Positions 63,913 through 64,000 of a stretch of 64,000 nt of DNA are shown in pieces. How positions within the stretch are numbered: the stretch's first letter is position 1; every line of letters starts with the position of its first letter. Made by a program: the position numbers and the translations under genes. This DNA is from CAVDAL01 sp963606965 (GTDB lineage Bacteria; Actinomycetota; Coriobacteriia; Coriobacteriales; QAMH01). The notes under the pieces are model-generated. The model had not been told where the DNA came from, ran no database searches, and saw only the letters and a program-made list of their open reading frames with translations. The stretch spans positions 55,490 through 119,489 of the forward strand of contig CAVDAL010000051.1 of the NCBI GenBank assembly GCA_963606965.1. Reading direction: 5' to 3'.

Positions 63913-64000
63913 TGTCAAAGCTTCTTCTTCATGCGTGCTGTGGAGTTTGTGCCCTTGAGCCTGTGCGACTTTTAAAAGAAGAAAGTCGCGACTTTAGTGT
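63912..64000 (+). CDS. queH: Epoxyqueuosine reductase QueH (5' part)
   Basis: The first 29 codons are present; the gene runs off the right edge. LLLHACCGVCALEP holds the adjacent Cys-Cys and following Cys of QueH, a non-cobalamin iron-sulfur enzyme that reduces epoxyqueuosine to queuosine. The usual motif is HACCGPC; here Pro is Val. Its position next to divergent queA-tgt supports the call. Confidence 0.85.
   Translation, partial: MSKLLLHACCGVCALEPVRLLKEESRDFS

Overview
The window is an AT-rich chromosomal segment densely packed with housekeeping genes. It most likely comes from a low-GC member of the Coriobacteriia (Actinomycetota). The actinobacterial integration host factor mIHF, and the gene order lexA / small SOS gene / nrdR, point to Actinomycetota. 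RNase Y, RNase J, SpoVS, an indolepyruvate:ferredoxin oxidoreductase and two polar amino-acid ABC operons point to an anaerobic, amino-acid-fermenting coriobacterial lifestyle. The species cannot be told from the sequence. I saw no phage, insertion sequence, CRISPR array or rRNA operon.

Layout. 1-2.6 kb: end of a pyrimidine operon (pyrK-pyrD-pyrF-pyrE). 2.7-8.2 kb: mihF-gmk-rpoZ, thiI, phoH-ybeY-era-recO. 8.3-14.7 kb: two tandem substrate-binding protein/permease/ATPase operons for polar amino acids, plus an EamA exporter. 14.7-19.9 kb: rpsO, pnp, a CapA-like protein, ychF. 20-24 kb: an acyl-CoA ligase with iorA-iorB. 24-28.5 kb: a foldase lipoprotein, gluQ overlapping tRNA-Ala, a protozoan-type IMP dehydrogenase and a convergent MerR regulator. 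28.7-33.6 kb: dGTPase-like HD protein, a 50-aa ORF, dapB-dapA, RNase J. 33.6-45.4 kb: ftsK-rodZ-yajQ-rimO-pgsA-cinA, recA-recX, rny, a GHKL ATPase and spoVS. 45.4-51 kb: miaB-miaA-hflX, convergent lexA, a divergent SOS gene, nrdR-dut. 51-54 kb: a minus-strand small RNA and metQ-metN-metI behind what looks like a methionine leader-peptide attenuator. 54-64 kb: M16C peptidase, MarR regulator, SOS-type ogt, tRNA-Pro, aldolase, NAD synthetase, tgt-queA, a small membrane protein and the start of queH.

The genes form several linked circuits. An SOS circuit (lexA, recA, a small tail-anchored membrane protein and ogt) is marked by LexA boxes inside promoters. A queuosine circuit (queA, tgt, queH, gluQ) is spread over both ends of the window. 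An RNA-decay set (pnp, rnj, rny, ybeY) has structured leaders typical of self-regulated ribonucleases. The amino-acid transporters and iorAB fit fermentation of peptides and amino acids.

The most interesting observations are: (1) a 35-codon leader ORF with clustered Met codons, followed by mutually exclusive antiterminator and terminator stems before metQNI; (2) a small tail-anchored SOS protein where yneA/chiZ/divS sit in other bacteria; (3) an NAD synthetase whose glutaminase domain has lost its catalytic triad; (4) an unclassified small RNA with C-rich loops; (5) an IMP dehydrogenase that matches the Tritrichomonas foetus enzyme down to residue numbering.
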